Both the position numbers and the translations under genes were made by a program. The notes under the pieces were generated by a model. The model did not search any database. It saw nothing but the letters and a program-made list of their open reading frames with translations, and was not told the origin of the DNA. A stretch of DNA of 64,000 nt from Mycoplasma yeatsii GM274B. Its GTDB lineage: Bacteria; Bacillota_I; Bacilli_A; Mycoplasmatales; Mycoplasmataceae. Shown piece after piece: positions 23,365 through 34,235 of the stretch. Position 1 is the first letter of the stretch, and each line of letters begins with the position of its first letter. The stretch covers positions 372,001 through 436,000 of the forward strand of contig NZ_CP007520.1 of assembly GCF_000875755.1 (NCBI RefSeq), read 5' to 3'.

Positions 23365-24975
23365 ATGGCTGTTAAAAGTGATTCAATATATTGAACGTAC
23401 TTTAATGAAGAAAATAAATTATTACAAAACAATAATTTTAAAAATCCTAATATGTCTATGAAAGAAAAAATTGATGAAATTTTTGAAATTACATATTTTG
23501 GTTTATTTAACTATCAAAACTTAAAATCTAAAACTTTAAATGATATTGAATTATCAGAAATAAGTGAAATATCTAAATATATAACTGAAAATTACTTATT
23601 ATTTTTTAAATATATTAATTCTGAAACTAAGAAAAAAAGTTTATATAAAGAAGAATTATCATCTCAAGATAAAGAAGAAATCTTTTATGTTATTTCAAAT
23701 ATAGCACTACCTTATATTAAAAATAATTCATTTATAAATGATGATGTTTTAAATAATGATAATTATTCTTTATCACTAGTTTTAATAGAACTTGCTAAAA
23801 AATATAAGTTTATTTACAACTTAATAGATAGTAATGAAAAAATTGTTTATTTTGGTGCAGCTTATCCTTTATTTGTAACAATGATACTTATTGATATTAC
23901 AAATGAAAGTGAAATGTTTAATAATATAAAATCGTTTTACACTAAAGAACGAATCTTAAAAACATTTAATAAAGGAAGACATTTATCTCCAGAAGAATAT
24001 AATTACTACAAATCTGATATTGAAAACTTAAAATTTGACGAAGAGTTTAATGCTTTTTTAATCAATTTTAAACAATCTAATTGATCAACATTTTCATTAG
24101 ATAAAAAATATAAATTGTTATTTCAATTATCAAAATTTACAGCTTTATTTTTAAAAGAAAAAATTAAATCATTATGTAGTTTAGATGATGGAAAAGACTT
24201 ATTTTACAGTTTATATAACTATATGCACTTATTTTTAAAAAAAGACTCAGTTAATGTATCAGATGAACAAACATCAAACCAAACATTTATTGATAGTTTA
24301 GAAGAAGATGAACCAGATCAGTTTTTATCTCCTGTAAACTTTAAAGACTTTAATCCTTTTAAAATTGGTGAACACATTTCTAAATTAAAAGATTATTCTA
24401 AATTTGTGTGTGATACTGATAGAATTGTTGATTTTTTAAGTCAATCTTTATATGCTATTAATTATTTAAAAACAATAGAAATGTTAAAAAAAGATAGTTA
24501 TGAAATTGGAGAATTCTTAATTGAAAGAAAAAAAATCTCATTAGTTAAAACTTTAAATCTATATCAAAAAAATCAAGATGAATTATATGAAAAAACAGAT
24601 CTATTAAATAGTGTTGATAATATTGATTTAAATAGTAAAGTTTTTAAAGAAATGACTAAAAAAGATTATTCGCTTGATGATTTAAATAATAAAAAATCTC
24701 AATTAGTAACTATGTTAAAAATAATTTCACTAATGTTAGTAATAGCACCAAAAACAGCAAAAAGATTTAATTATTCATGAGAGATGTTATTAAAGTATTA
24801 CATTATTACGTTTGGTCCATATAAAAAACAAGTTGGTGTTTATAATAAAAAAGATATTGATAGTATAAGAATTCAAGTAAGCAAGTTGTTAAATGCTTAT
24901 AACAGAAATAAAAATAAAGAAAATTTCATCGACACATTATTTATCTTAAATAAATTAGAAAATTTTAAAAATTAA
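23365..24975 (+). CDS. Large hypothetical protein, helix-rich, cytoplasmic
   Basis: 536-residue protein that I do not recognise. It has no signal peptide. Composition is rich in K, E, D, N, I and L with several predicted long helices, and a few moderately hydrophobic stretches (around AAYPLFVTMILIDI and MLKIISLMLVIAPKTAKRF) that could be buried rather than membrane helices. Four TGA-encoded Trp are visible. The start ATG 23365 follows the trmFO stop by 10 bases with a weak ribosome site (TAGGTG), so it likely belongs to the exporter-trmFO transcript. No nucleotide-binding or catalytic motif is apparent. Confidence 0.7.
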
Positions 24976-24987
24976 TTAAAAATATAT

Positions 24988-25015
24988 TTGATTTCATATA
25001 TGAATGTGGTATATT
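24988..25015 (+). promoter_or_regulatory. Promoter of the tRNA-Arg gene
   Basis: TTGATT at 24988-24993 and TATATT at 25010-25015 (preceded by TGG) are 16 bases apart; the tRNA begins 13 bases downstream. Confidence 0.6.
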
Positions 25016-25028
25016 CATATATGTAATT

Positions 25029-25105
25029 GCCCATGTAGCTCAGTTGGATAGAGCACGCGCCTTCTAAGCGTGAGGTCGGAAGTTCGAGCCTTCTCGTGGG
25101 CACCA
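25029..25105 (+). tRNA. tRNA-Arg (anticodon UCU), CCA encoded
   Basis: 77 bases including an encoded CCA. The acceptor stem GCCCATG pairs with CGTGGGC, the D arm contains AGTTGGATA, the anticodon loop is CTTCTAA with anticodon TCT reading AGA, and the T arm contains TTCGAGC. AGA is the dominant arginine codon here, so this tRNA carries most Arg decoding. It stands alone with its own promoter and terminator. Confidence 0.97.
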
Positions 25106-25119
25106 CTTCGAAAACAAAC

Positions 25120-25149
25120 ATTCATGCTTAGGCATGAATTTTTATTTTA
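25120..25149 (+). terminator. Terminator after tRNA-Arg
   Basis: ATTCATGC (25120-25127), loop TTAG, GCATGAAT (25132-25139), then TTTTATTTT. The stem is perfect. Confidence 0.85.
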
Positions 25150-25163
25150 TATAAGGAGATTAT

Positions 25164-25916
25164 ATGAGCAACTTTTACGATGAGTTATTAAATGATATCA
25201 AAAAAGCTATTGATGATAATGATTTTGAAAATGCATTAAAATTAATAAACACAGAGCTTTCTATGCCTTATATTCCTGAAAATGTTGAATCTGATTTATT
25301 AAAATATTTAAAAATAATTAGAACCGAACAAAATAAAAACTTGTTTGAAAATAATAACAATTTTAATATTGATAAAATCAGAGAAATGTTAAATTCAAAA
25401 GATACTATCCAACAAATGATAGCTATAAAAAATTTAGCTTCAGTTAATATAAGATTATTATTAGATGATGTAAAAAAATATTTAGTTTCTAAAAATAATA
25501 GCAATGATAATAAAACATTTTTACTACTAGCTTTATCAGAACAAGATATTAATATTGATTTTAAAGTTTTAAAAGATAAAGAATATATTATTAATCCAAC
25601 TCAAATAGATGTTCAATCAATTGATTCGAAAATAGAAAAAATAGAAAATAAATTAATCGAATTTATAACTGATAAAAATCCTAGTTTAATTGAAATGTCA
25701 AAACAAATTTTATTTTCTTATTTTTTAAATAGTTTTCCTAATATCAATTTAGATGATATTAATGAAATAACAACTGCAGTTTTATATACTACATATGAAA
25801 TTAATAGTATCAATTTAGATCTTGAACAAATAAAAACTAAGATATCATTTAATAAAGAAAAAGTAGACTTAATCTTAAAAGTTATAAAAGAAAGTGGTGC
25901 TTTTATAGATGAGTAA
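25164..25916 (+). CDS. Hypothetical helical protein (possibly DUF3196)
   Basis: 250-residue acidic helical protein. The first half (ENALKLINTELSMPYIPENV) resembles the repeat-like helices of the mycoplasma DUF3196 family of unknown function; I give that name only as a likely match. There is no signal peptide or membrane segment. It is the first gene after the tRNA terminator with an AAGGAG ribosome site, and its end overlaps the next ORF by 8 bases. It therefore appears to head a small operon leading to obg, which hints at a role linked to ribosome assembly; that is inference. Confidence 0.65.
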   Translation: MSNFYDELLNDIKKAIDDNDFENALKLINTELSMPYIPENVESDLLKYLKIIRTEQNKNLFENNNNFNIDKIREMLNSKDTIQQMIAIKNLASVNIRLLLDDVKKYLVSKNNSNDNKTFLLLALSEQDINIDFKVLKDKEYIINPTQIDVQSIDSKIEKIENKLIEFITDKNPSLIEMSKQILFSYFLNSFPNINLDDINEITTAVLYTTYEINSINLDLEQIKTKISFNKEKVDLILKVIKESGAFIDE

Positions 25917-26220
25917 AATAAACTTCGATCCTAATAACTACAAAAAATTTAATGATTATAATTATGTGATGAGCCAAGCTTTTAATATAACTTGTTCATT
26001 ATGTGATGAACAAGAAATTGAGTTTGTTGTTAAAAACAGTCCAACTCCACTTGGAAGATTGTTAAAAGATAAAAATCGTAATTTAACTGATAAAGAAGTT
26101 GAAAAAATAGTAACTGAAGAAATTGTTAAGTGAGACCTATTAGAAGAAAATAATTTTAATAATAATATTGCAACATTTTTATGTTGAGAATGTTGAAATA
26201 ATTTAACAGAACAAAAATAA
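25909..26220 (+). CDS. Small protein with two CxxC knuckles
   Basis: 103-residue protein read through four TGA codons. It has CSLC at about residues 29-32 and CWEC near residues 91-94, a spacing compatible with a single zinc-binding centre closing the two ends of the chain. The middle is charged. It overlaps the preceding gene by 8 bases and lies 37 bases before obg, so all three are probably co-transcribed. I do not recognise a family. Confidence 0.7.
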
Positions 26221-26257
26221 AAATAGTAGATAATAAAAGCAAAAAGAGGTGTTTAAA

Positions 26258-27559
26258 ATGAAATTTATTGATACTGCCAATTTTGTTGTTAAAGCTGGAA
26301 AAGGTGGAGATGGTGCGGTTAGTTTTCATCATGCTCTTTTTGTTCCTAATGGTGGTCCTAATGGTGGAGATGGAGGAAACGGTGGTTCAGTCTATTTCCA
26401 AGGTGATTCAGGTAAACACTCATTACTTGATTTAAAATTACAAAAAAGATATCAAGCTGAAGATGGTAAAAAAGGTGATATCAAAAACATGCATGGAGCT
26501 AAAGGTGAAGATAAAATCATTAAAGTTCCAGTTGGTACAGTGCTGTTTGATTCTAAAACTGGTGAAATTTTAGCAGATATTAATAAAGATCAAAAACTAG
26601 TTATGATTGCTAAAGGTGGAAAAGGTGGAAGAGGAAATGCAAGATTTGCAAACTCTAGAAATAAAGCTCCAACTATTTTTGAAGCCGGAGAACCTGGTCA
26701 AGAATTTGAAATTAAAGCAGAATTAAAAGTTTTAGCTGATGTTGGATTTGTTGGAAAACCAAATGCAGGAAAATCAACTTTATTAAGAGCTATATCAAAT
26801 TCAAAACCTGAAGTTGCAGATTATCCATTTACAACACTAAATCCTCAATTAGGTGTTGCTAGAACTAAAAATGGTGATACATTTGTTGTTGCTGATCTTC
26901 CTGGATTAATTGAAGGTGCTAGTTTAGGAAAAGGATTAGGTCATCAATTCTTAAAACACATTGAAAGATGTAGAGTTATTTGTCACGTTTTAGATATGTC
27001 AGGAAATTATGGAACTGAAGATGTGATTCAAAATTATGAATTAATTAAAGAAGAACTTACTGCATATAATTTAAATTTAGAAAAACGTCCTGAAATTATC
27101 GTTTTAAATAAAATGGATTTAGATGAGGCTCAAATAAACATGTTAGATGAAAGAATTATTAATTATTTTAAAGACAAAAACACTGTACAAATTTCAGGGT
27201 TAAAAAAAGAAAATATTGATCAATTCTTATTTAAAATTTATGATGTTTTAAAAGATGCCAAAGATATTCCTTTATGAGAAATGGAAAATCAAGAATCTGA
27301 TGAAGATGTTGCAATTTATACATTAGAAGAAGAAAAACCAGATATTCAAGTAATCAACAGAGGAAATGGAAAATGAGAAATTTCAGGTGATACAATTCTG
27401 AAAATATATCAAAAATTCCCTATTTGAACTGATGATAACTTATTAATGTTTAACGAAAAATTAAAAAATACAGGTGTTTATAAAATGTTAGAAGAACGTG
27501 GAATCAAAAAAGGTGATTTTGTTAAAGTGTTTGATTATGAATTGGAGTGAATGGATTAA
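26258..27559 (+). CDS. obg: GTPase Obg
   Basis: Ribosome-associated GTPase acting in large-subunit assembly. 433 residues. The glycine-rich Obg fold fills residues 1-160 (NGGPNGGDGGNGGSVYF, GGKGGRGNARFANSRN), followed by the G domain with GFVGKPNAGKSTLL, the switch TTLNPQLGV, DLPGLIEGAS and NKMD. A C-terminal OCT domain occupies about residues 350-433. ATG 26258 is chosen because AAGAGGTG (26244-26251) is well placed; an in-frame GTG at 26249 overlaps it. nadE begins one base after the stop. Confidence 0.96.
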
Positions 27560-27560
27560 T

Positions 27561-28304
27561 ATGTCAAATAAATTAGAGAATTATTTAAATTATTTAGTTG
27601 ATTTTATTCGCGAATCTGTAAAAGAAGCTAATGCTGATGGAGTTATAGTTGGAATTAGTGGTGGAATTGATTCAGCTGTTGTAGCTAATCTAGCTAAAAA
27701 AGCCTTTCCTGATAATTATCTAACTGTTTGAATGCCAATTTATTCAAGTGATGAAGATTTTAAATGTGCAAATGAACTAGTTAAACAATGTGATTTAAAA
27801 AACGTAGAAGTTGATTTAAAACCATCATTTGATACATTTAAAAATAGTTTTTCAAACTTAGATCAAGAACCAAGTTTATTAGCTATGTCAAATGCTAAAG
27901 CGAGATTGAGAATGACTACTTTATATACAATAGCTCAAACTAAAAAATATTTAGTTTTAGGAACTGATAATTTAGATGAATGACACATAGGGTACTTTAC
28001 AAAATTTGGTGACGGTGGAGTTGATCTTGTTCCAATTATTCATTTATTAAAATCAGAAGTTAAACAAGCTGCAAAATTATTAAATGTTCCAGAATCAATT
28101 ATCAAAAGACAACCTACAGCAGGGTTGTGAGAAAATCAAACTGATGAAGCTGAAATTGGATTTAGTTATGATGAGATTGATAGCTATTTATTAGGAAATA
28201 ATTCAAATCCAAAACTAAAAGAAAGAATAGATTATTTACACAAAATTAGTGAGCACAAAAGAAATATTGCAAAAGCTCCTAAACCATACGATAGAAAAGA
28301 CTAG
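27561..28304 (+). CDS. nadE: NH3-dependent NAD(+) synthetase
   Basis: Converts nicotinate adenine dinucleotide to NAD with ammonia and ATP. The 247 residues correspond to the ammonia-dependent form without a glutaminase domain. The PP-loop SGGIDSAV is at about residues 35-42, followed by GTDNLDEWHIGYFTKFGDGG and the KPY tail. It starts just after the obg stop, with TTGGAG inside obg as ribosome site. It forms the NAD pathway with nadD at 29.6 kb. Confidence 0.95.
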
Positions 28305-28321
28305 TTCAACTAGTCTTTTTT
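28297..28321 (+). terminator. Terminator after nadE
   Basis: AAGACTAGT / ACTAGTCTT with loop TCA, then TTTTT; the stop codon of nadE lies in the left arm. Confidence 0.85.
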
Positions 28322-28398
28322 AGAAATCTAACAACAGTATTAAGATATTAGCTTTTTTCACATGTTAAAATTATATTTAGAAATAAGGAGTGATTTAC

Positions 28399-28665
28399 AT
28401 GATACTTTATGCTTCAGGTATTGAAATTTTTGGTATTAATGTAAACTTTATAACAATTTTAACTATTTTTATTTTGATAGGTTCTTTAACTTTGATAGGT
28501 TATTTAATAATTTTATTGATTTGATCTAGAAGAAGAAAAAATGATACAAAACTTAGAAAAACAGAACTACAAAAACAGTTAAATTATATAGATGATGAAA
28601 TAGTTTCTATTATAGAAAATATAAAACAAGAAAAATCTCAACAACAAGAAGAGAGAAGGGTTTAG
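28399..28665 (+). CDS. Small single-span membrane protein
   Basis: 88 residues, too short for a usual ORF cut-off because of a TGA Trp. A hydrophobic segment (about residues 14-42) is followed by a basic RRRK stretch and a charged, coiled-coil-like tail rich in K, E and Q. AAGGAG precedes the start. The next gene begins three bases after the stop, so the two membrane proteins are probably made together. Function unknown. Confidence 0.65.
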
Positions 28666-28668
28666 TTT

Positions 28669-29586
28669 ATGGATGATATTACAAGTAAAAAAACAGATTC
28701 TTTTAATATTTCAAACGATAATTATTTTACTGAAGCAAATTTAAGAGAAGCAACTAACACTCAACAAACTAATTTAACTGATCAATCAGCATCACAAAAC
28801 AAAAACTCTTTATTACTTCCTAAATTTTCTAAAAAAGAATTAGATAATGTTGAAATGCCTGATCAAATCGCAAAAGAAATTAGAATGGAAAAATATAGAA
28901 TCTTAGGTATTCAATTAATAGGTATTTTATTACTTCTTATATCAGCATTTTTTTTAATAGTTCATTTTACAGCTAATGAGAAAACTGATATTTTAGGTAT
29001 TGATAAAGCATATATTCCTAATCCTATTCTTATGGGTGTTGTTGGTTTTATAGGTTTAATTATTTTAATTATTGGTTTAGTTGATTATAGACAAATTTTA
29101 TTAGGTGTTAGAACTTATAAAACAAATCTATTAATAGGAAGAGATACTATACCATTCTTTTTAATTAAACATTATAGATATCTAATTAAAGGTCCGATTT
29201 ATATAAATTGATTATGTGCAACTATTTATTTATACGGATCATTAACTCTTGGAATAATGATAGGAATTAATGAAATATTTAAACGTCAAAATAAAGAACA
29301 AATTATTACTGAAATTATTATTGTTGGAGTAATTTTAATAGCAACAGTTTTATTTCACGTATTTTCACTAATCTCAATTAGATGAAGAAAAGGAAATATT
29401 TCTTCATATTATGGTTATGAAATTTTATCTTCTGAAGAAATTAAAGAATCAAAAAAACAAGCTAACAAACAGTGTTTAATTGTATTTTTTGTAATACTAG
29501 CTATTGTATTATTTTTAGTATTTATTCCTTATATGTTACTAAGAAAGAAAAAAGGATTGTCTTTAATTCCTTTTCTTACAAAATAA
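28669..29586 (+). CDS. Four-span membrane protein of unknown function
   Basis: 305 residues with a polar Q/N/T-rich N-terminal region of about 75 residues, then membrane segments at about 83-105, 120-145, 182-205, 220-240 and 265-290. The remainder is charged loops. Ribosome site GAGAGAAGGG lies at the end of the previous gene. I do not recognise a family; transport motifs are absent. It is transcribed towards nadD, 23 bases downstream. Confidence 0.68.
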
Positions 29587-29609
29587 CTAATTTTTAAAGG
29601 TGATCATAG

Positions 29610-30716
29610 ATGAAAAAGAAAATCGCATTATTTGGGGGTAGTTTTGATCCAATACATACAGATCATGTAAATATAGCAAAAGCATGCTATCAAAAATTAG
29701 GATTTGATCAAGTTTGATTAATACCAACCTTTTTAAATCCTTTTAAATCAAAACAAAACAGCTCAGTTGAACATCGCATGGCTATGTTAGAGATTATTAA
29801 AAATAAATATGATTTTATTTTTATAAATGATTATGAAATAAAAAGTAACAGATCTGTTCAAACATATGAAACAGTTTCATATATGATAAAAAAATATCCC
29901 GAATATGAATTTTGTTTTATTATGGGTTCAGATCAATTAGATCGATTTGAAGAATGAAATAATTTCGATGATTTAATTAAATTAATTAAATTTAAAGTTT
30001 TTAAAAGAAGTGAAGATTATAATAAAGAAATTGCTTTAAAATACAATTTAGAAATGTTTGATTTTGAAAACAATAACTTATCTTCAACTGATATTAGAAA
30101 CTTAAAAAATCTAGATAAACAAATACCAGAAATAAATGATTATACTAATCTTAGCTTGTTATATATGCATGAAAGATTAGAAAATCATATGGATCAAAAA
30201 AGATATATTCATTGTAAAAATGTTGGTCAAATGTCATATGAATTAGCTAAAAAATGAAATGTAGATGCACAAAAAGCATTAGTTGCTGGAACACTGCATG
30301 ATATAACAAAAAGATGAGATAAAGAAAAACAAAAACAGTATTTAAGTAAATATCTACCTGAGTTGTTAAGTGAACCTTTTCCAGTTTGACATTCTTATAC
30401 AGGATTTTTACATTTAAAGTATGATTGATTAATTAAAGATGATGAAATTTTAAATGCAGTTTTTAATCACACTGTTGGAAGTAAAAATATGTCTATGTTA
30501 GATATGATTGTATTTTGTGCAGATAAAATAAGTATTGAAAGAGATTATGAAGGTGTAGAACAACTTCGTAAATTATGTTTCGAAGATTTAGAAAAAGGTT
30601 TTAAAACTTTATTAGAAAATCAATATAAAGTCGCTATCAAAAAACATGGAATTAATAGTATAGGTTTAAAATTAATAGAAACAGTTAAACATTATTTAGG
30701 TGAAATTAATGAGTAA
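29610..30716 (+). CDS. nadD: NadD-YqeK fusion: nicotinate-nucleotide adenylyltransferase with HD hydrolase domain
   Basis: 368-residue fusion. Residues 1-190 are NadD: IALFGGSFDPIHTDHVNIAK nucleotide-binding start, PTFLNPFK and the late SSTDIRN (ISSTxIR-type) motif. Residues about 190-368 are an HD-domain protein like YqeK, with HCKNVGQMSYELAKKW, the paired HDITKRWD, HSYTGFLHL, and FCADKIS. In Bacillus yqeK is a separate gene next to nadD, and YqeK proteins hydrolyse diadenosine tetraphosphate. The fused arrangement is known in other mollicutes. mtnN overlaps the 3' end by 8 bases. Confidence 0.9.
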
Positions 30717-31380
30717 AAAATTAATAATAAGTGCAATGTATGAGGAATTAGAACAATCTATTTTAAATTCTTCAGCTAAATTAATAGAAAATAATGAAAT
30801 TATTAAATTATATGAATCAAATGACATATTATTTGCAATTACAGGAATAGGATTAGTTAATGCAAGTGTTGGATTATCTTATGTTTTATCAAAATATAAT
30901 GTAGATCAAATTTTAAATATAGGAACTTGTGGTTCATTAAATAAATCTTTAAAACAACAAGATTTTGTTATTGTAAAAAAAGCATTTTATTCTTGTGCTG
31001 ATGCAACTGCATTTGGATATAAATACGGTCAAGTTCCAAGAATGGAAGAATTTTTTCAACAAGAAAATCAACTATTTGAACATGTAAAACAAAATAATAG
31101 AATTGTTAGTCAAGTTAATATTGCTTCATCTGATATTTTCATATCTAATGAACAGCACGTTGATTTATTTATAAATAAAATAGATGAAAATATTGATGTT
31201 ATTGATATGGAATGTACAGGTTTTTTTCACACAGCAAGATTGTATGAAAAAGATATTATTTCAGTAAAAGTTATTAGCGATGTCTTATTTGAAAAAAAAC
31301 CTAATTCTCTTCAGTTTAAAGATTTTATTAAAAAAGCGTCAGAATTAATTTGAGAATTTATAAATGAAACAAATTTATAA
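30709..31380 (+). CDS. mtnN: 5'-methylthioadenosine/S-adenosylhomocysteine nucleosidase
   Basis: Cleaves MTA and SAH, removing inhibitors of methyltransferases. 223 residues. The N-terminal ISAMYEELEQ, the GIGLVNASVG loop, NIGTCGSLN, the substrate-site DMECTGFFH (usual EMEGAA) and VISDVLFE are all visible. The ATG overlaps the nadD-yqeK stop (ATGAGTAA). An in-frame GTG at 30700 is less likely. Confidence 0.93.
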
Positions 31381-31386
31381 TACAGC

Positions 31387-31411
31387 AAAAGGTGGAGATC
31401 CCACCTTTTTA
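31387..31411. terminator. Bidirectional terminator between mtnN and a PARCEL gene
   Basis: AAAAGGTGG at 31387-31395 and CCACCTTTT at 31401-31409 flank a 5-base loop. The right arm runs into the stop codon of the minus-strand gene, so convergent transcripts share it. Confidence 0.8.
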
Positions 31412-32725
31412 ATACACTATTCTATCTTCACGACCATAATATCTATCTCTTATTTTTTTGGGTAAATTATTTGTTCAATTTGGATTAAATCAATTTCCTG
31501 ATTTTGAATTAACAAACTCAACAGTTGATGCATTTCACACATCTCAATTAGATATATTTTGACAAAAAGCACTTGCACCATAAAACATTTTTTCCATATT
31601 TTTTACATATGAGACATCTCAAGTTGTAACCACTTGTCCATTAGGTTTTCTTACTTTTCTAGTAATTAAAGGAACGCCATCGTTATTAAAAGCTTTAGCA
31701 GAATTAAACATGTTTGCTGTAGAATTAAGATTAGACAGACATCAAGCAGATATATCTTTGTTAAAACTATCTGTATAACTGAACATACCCTCCATATTAG
31801 TAACCTTACTTACATCTCAATTGCTCAATTCTTGATTGAACTTTTCAGCATTTGAAAACATCTCACTCATATTCGTTACATTAGAAACATTTCAACTATT
31901 TAGTGGTTGGTTGAAATTCTTATTATCATAAAACATCCCATTCATATCAACTACATTACTGACATTTCATCTACCTATTGGATGATTAAAACTATCAGCT
32001 CGTCAAAACATACCACTCATATCAGTTACATTCGATGTGTCTCAATTAGATATGTCTTGGTTGAAATCGTAGGCACTATAGAATATTTCTTTTAAATTTC
32101 TAACATATTGAAGATTTCATTTTTCTAGATTCTTAATTTTAACATTACGGTTATATGAAAAGGCCTCTTGTAAAGAATTTATTTGCCAAGGTAATTCAGC
32201 AGGAACTTCTTTTACGGTTACTGGCATTTGTTCTATTTGAATTTCACCTTTATCATTTTTGAAAAAACCAATGGCTTTACAAATTGTTTTATCTTTATTA
32301 TAAGTAGCTCTTTTATAAGATATTGTTAATTCTTGTTTTGTATCATTAACTAAACTTTCTATGATATCTTTATCTGATTTATTAGAATTATTTAAAATGT
32401 CTTCAAATTCTTTTCTAGCTATTGCTTTTTGTTTTTCTTTTTCATCAATTTTAGTATCGTAAATTATATTTTGACTTTCAGGTTTGTCATCTATCATTAA
32501 TTTTTCATCATCTTTTTCATCATCTTTATCAATTTCATCATTAGAATCGCTATTATCATGACTGTCATTTTCGGCTTCATCTTTATGATAATCTTTATCA
32601 TTAACCAATTTATCTTCTCTTTTTACTATATTAGAATTATGTTGGTGATAAACTATTCCAAAAATAGATCCAGCACTTAAAATAGATAAACTAGCTAAAC
32701 ACATTATTTTTAAAAACTTTTTCAT
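31409..32725 (-). CDS. PARCEL/DUF285 repeat surface protein A
   Basis: 438-residue exported protein with a membrane-anchoring signal (MKKFLKIMCLASLSIL...), without a lipobox Cys. A very acidic spacer (many D and E, residues about 40-90) leads to a module shared by all such proteins in this window (ICKAIGFF, then VPAELPWQINSLQEAF). About ten 25-residue DUF285/PARCEL units follow, with the pattern NWDTSNVT-DM-MF and Trp mostly written TGA. Such repeats occur in BspA-like adhesins and are widely traded among mycoplasmas. Upstream an AGGAGAG ribosome site lies before the ATG at 32725. The function is presumably surface interaction. Confidence 0.85.
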
Positions 32726-32888
32726 TTTACTCTCCTATCTTTCAATAATGTATTAGTAAAATTTATATATTTTTTAACCATATTTTAAAAAAATAACTTA
32801 AATATTAATAAAATAGGTAAATTGTTAGATTTTATTAGGTTAACTTTATTAAAAGTTTTTGTTAAAATTTTATTATTATAGAGGTTTT

Positions 32889-33542
32889 ATGAGAGTAGCT
32901 ATATTTGGAACAACAGGTGCAGGAAAAAGCACTTTATTAAAAGATTTAAAATCACTTTTAGATGATTCATACATATTTATTGATGAAAATTTTGAATCAC
33001 CTTATTTCAAACAAGCATATGATGAAAATAGTTATGATATTCAAACTATTAACTATAAATTAGATTTATGAATGTTAACTGATAGAATGAAAACATTTAA
33101 AAAGTATATAGATCAAAAGAATATAATTTATGATAGATCATTACTAGATTCAATGGTATTTGCTGAAACAGATCATAATTATGGTAGATTAAATGATGTT
33201 GATTATAATGTTTTTAAAGACTATTTTTTAAGTTGTGTAGTACCCAATTTTTATGACAAAGAATTAAAAGAATTTAAATATGATTTAGTTATTTATTTAA
33301 AAGTAGATGAAGATACTGCTATACAAAGAATAAATAAAAGACATAGAAATGAAGAAGCAAAAACTAATGACAAATTTTGAAAAAGTTTATGTAGAAACTA
33401 TGAAACTTGATATCAATTTTATAAAGATGTTCTTCCAATTATGGTAATTGATTCTACAAATCAAGACCACTTAGATTATGCAAAAAAAATAGTTGATAGA
33501 ATTAATGAATTTGATAATAAAATCAACAAAAAAGATTGTTAA
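32889..33542 (+). CDS. Deoxynucleoside kinase (dAK/dGK type)
   Basis: Phosphorylates purine (or other) deoxynucleosides for salvage. 217 residues. The P-loop FGTTGAGKST is at residues 6-15, the DRS motif is in YDRSLLDSMVF, and the LID with RINKRHRNEE follows. Mollicutes rely on such kinases for dNTP supply. ATG 32889 was chosen because the conserved MRVAIFG start begins there; GAGG lies just upstream (tight spacing), and the longer in-frame ORF from 32859 lacks a site. It converges on the minus-strand gene, with overlapping 3' ends. Confidence 0.88.
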
Positions 33543-33562
33543 TGTAACAATCTTTTTATTTT
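33531..33562. terminator. Terminator shared by the dNK gene and the convergent membrane-protein gene
   Basis: AAAGATTGTTA (33531-33541), loop ATG, TAACAATCTTT (33545-33555), then TTATTTTT. Both genes end within the hairpin, with stops at 33540-33542 (plus) and 33539-33541 (minus). Confidence 0.8.
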
Positions 33563-34213
33563 TACTAAATTATAAATTATAGTTGAACAACAAATAATAA
33601 TTGTTGTTGACAAAATAAATATCGTACAATTTCTAAAAAATTCTTCAGGTAAAATATTTATTATTTGATCACTATCAGGATTAAAAATTCAATTATCTTT
33701 TTGCATGAAAAATATTTTATGAAATATTTCAAAATCTTTATCAAAATCAATCAAAGCAAATATTGAAATTACAATAGCAAATAAAACTATAAAAACCGAA
33801 GCATAAAAACTCTGATTAAATTTAGTTTTAAAATTATTTTTATGTTTAAGTTTAAAAATACTTATACTAATAACTCCTATTAAAGAGATTAAAAATAAAC
33901 TAGTACATATAATAAATAAAATCTTAACATCATAAAAATGAGTTTGACCTTCAACTGAACTTTTTAATGATCCAACACTATAAGAACCAAATAAGCTTAA
34001 ATAATTCATAATTGAATCATAAGCTGTTTTAATTGTTGAATAACTATAATGTGAAGTTTGTTCAATATTTAAACTTTTAATTTGCCAATAATAAAATGGT
34101 CGGAAATAAATTATAAAAACAATTGGAAAAGTAGTTATTAAAAACACATAAAAAACAACATTTAAAAATTTAATAAACTTATAAACATTGTTTGATTTGT
34201 TTTGATTTTTCAT
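33539..34213 (-). CDS. Small membrane protein downstream of the RpiR-type regulator
   Basis: 224 residues with hydrophobic segments near residues 15-40, 92-118, 132-155 and a C-terminal one (ILSTTIIICCSTIIY). I do not recognise a family. ATG 34213 has GGGGAAAG as ribosome site; an upstream in-frame ATG (34225) lacks one. It follows the regulator by 22 bases and is likely its operon partner. Confidence 0.6.
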
Positions 34214-34235
34214 AACTTTCCCCATTATCAATTAG

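Noticed and set aside
27498..27560. Longer nadE start inside the obg end
   Set aside because: The ATG at 27561 has a well-placed ribosome site and gives the family's usual start; the extension is obg coding sequence in another frame.
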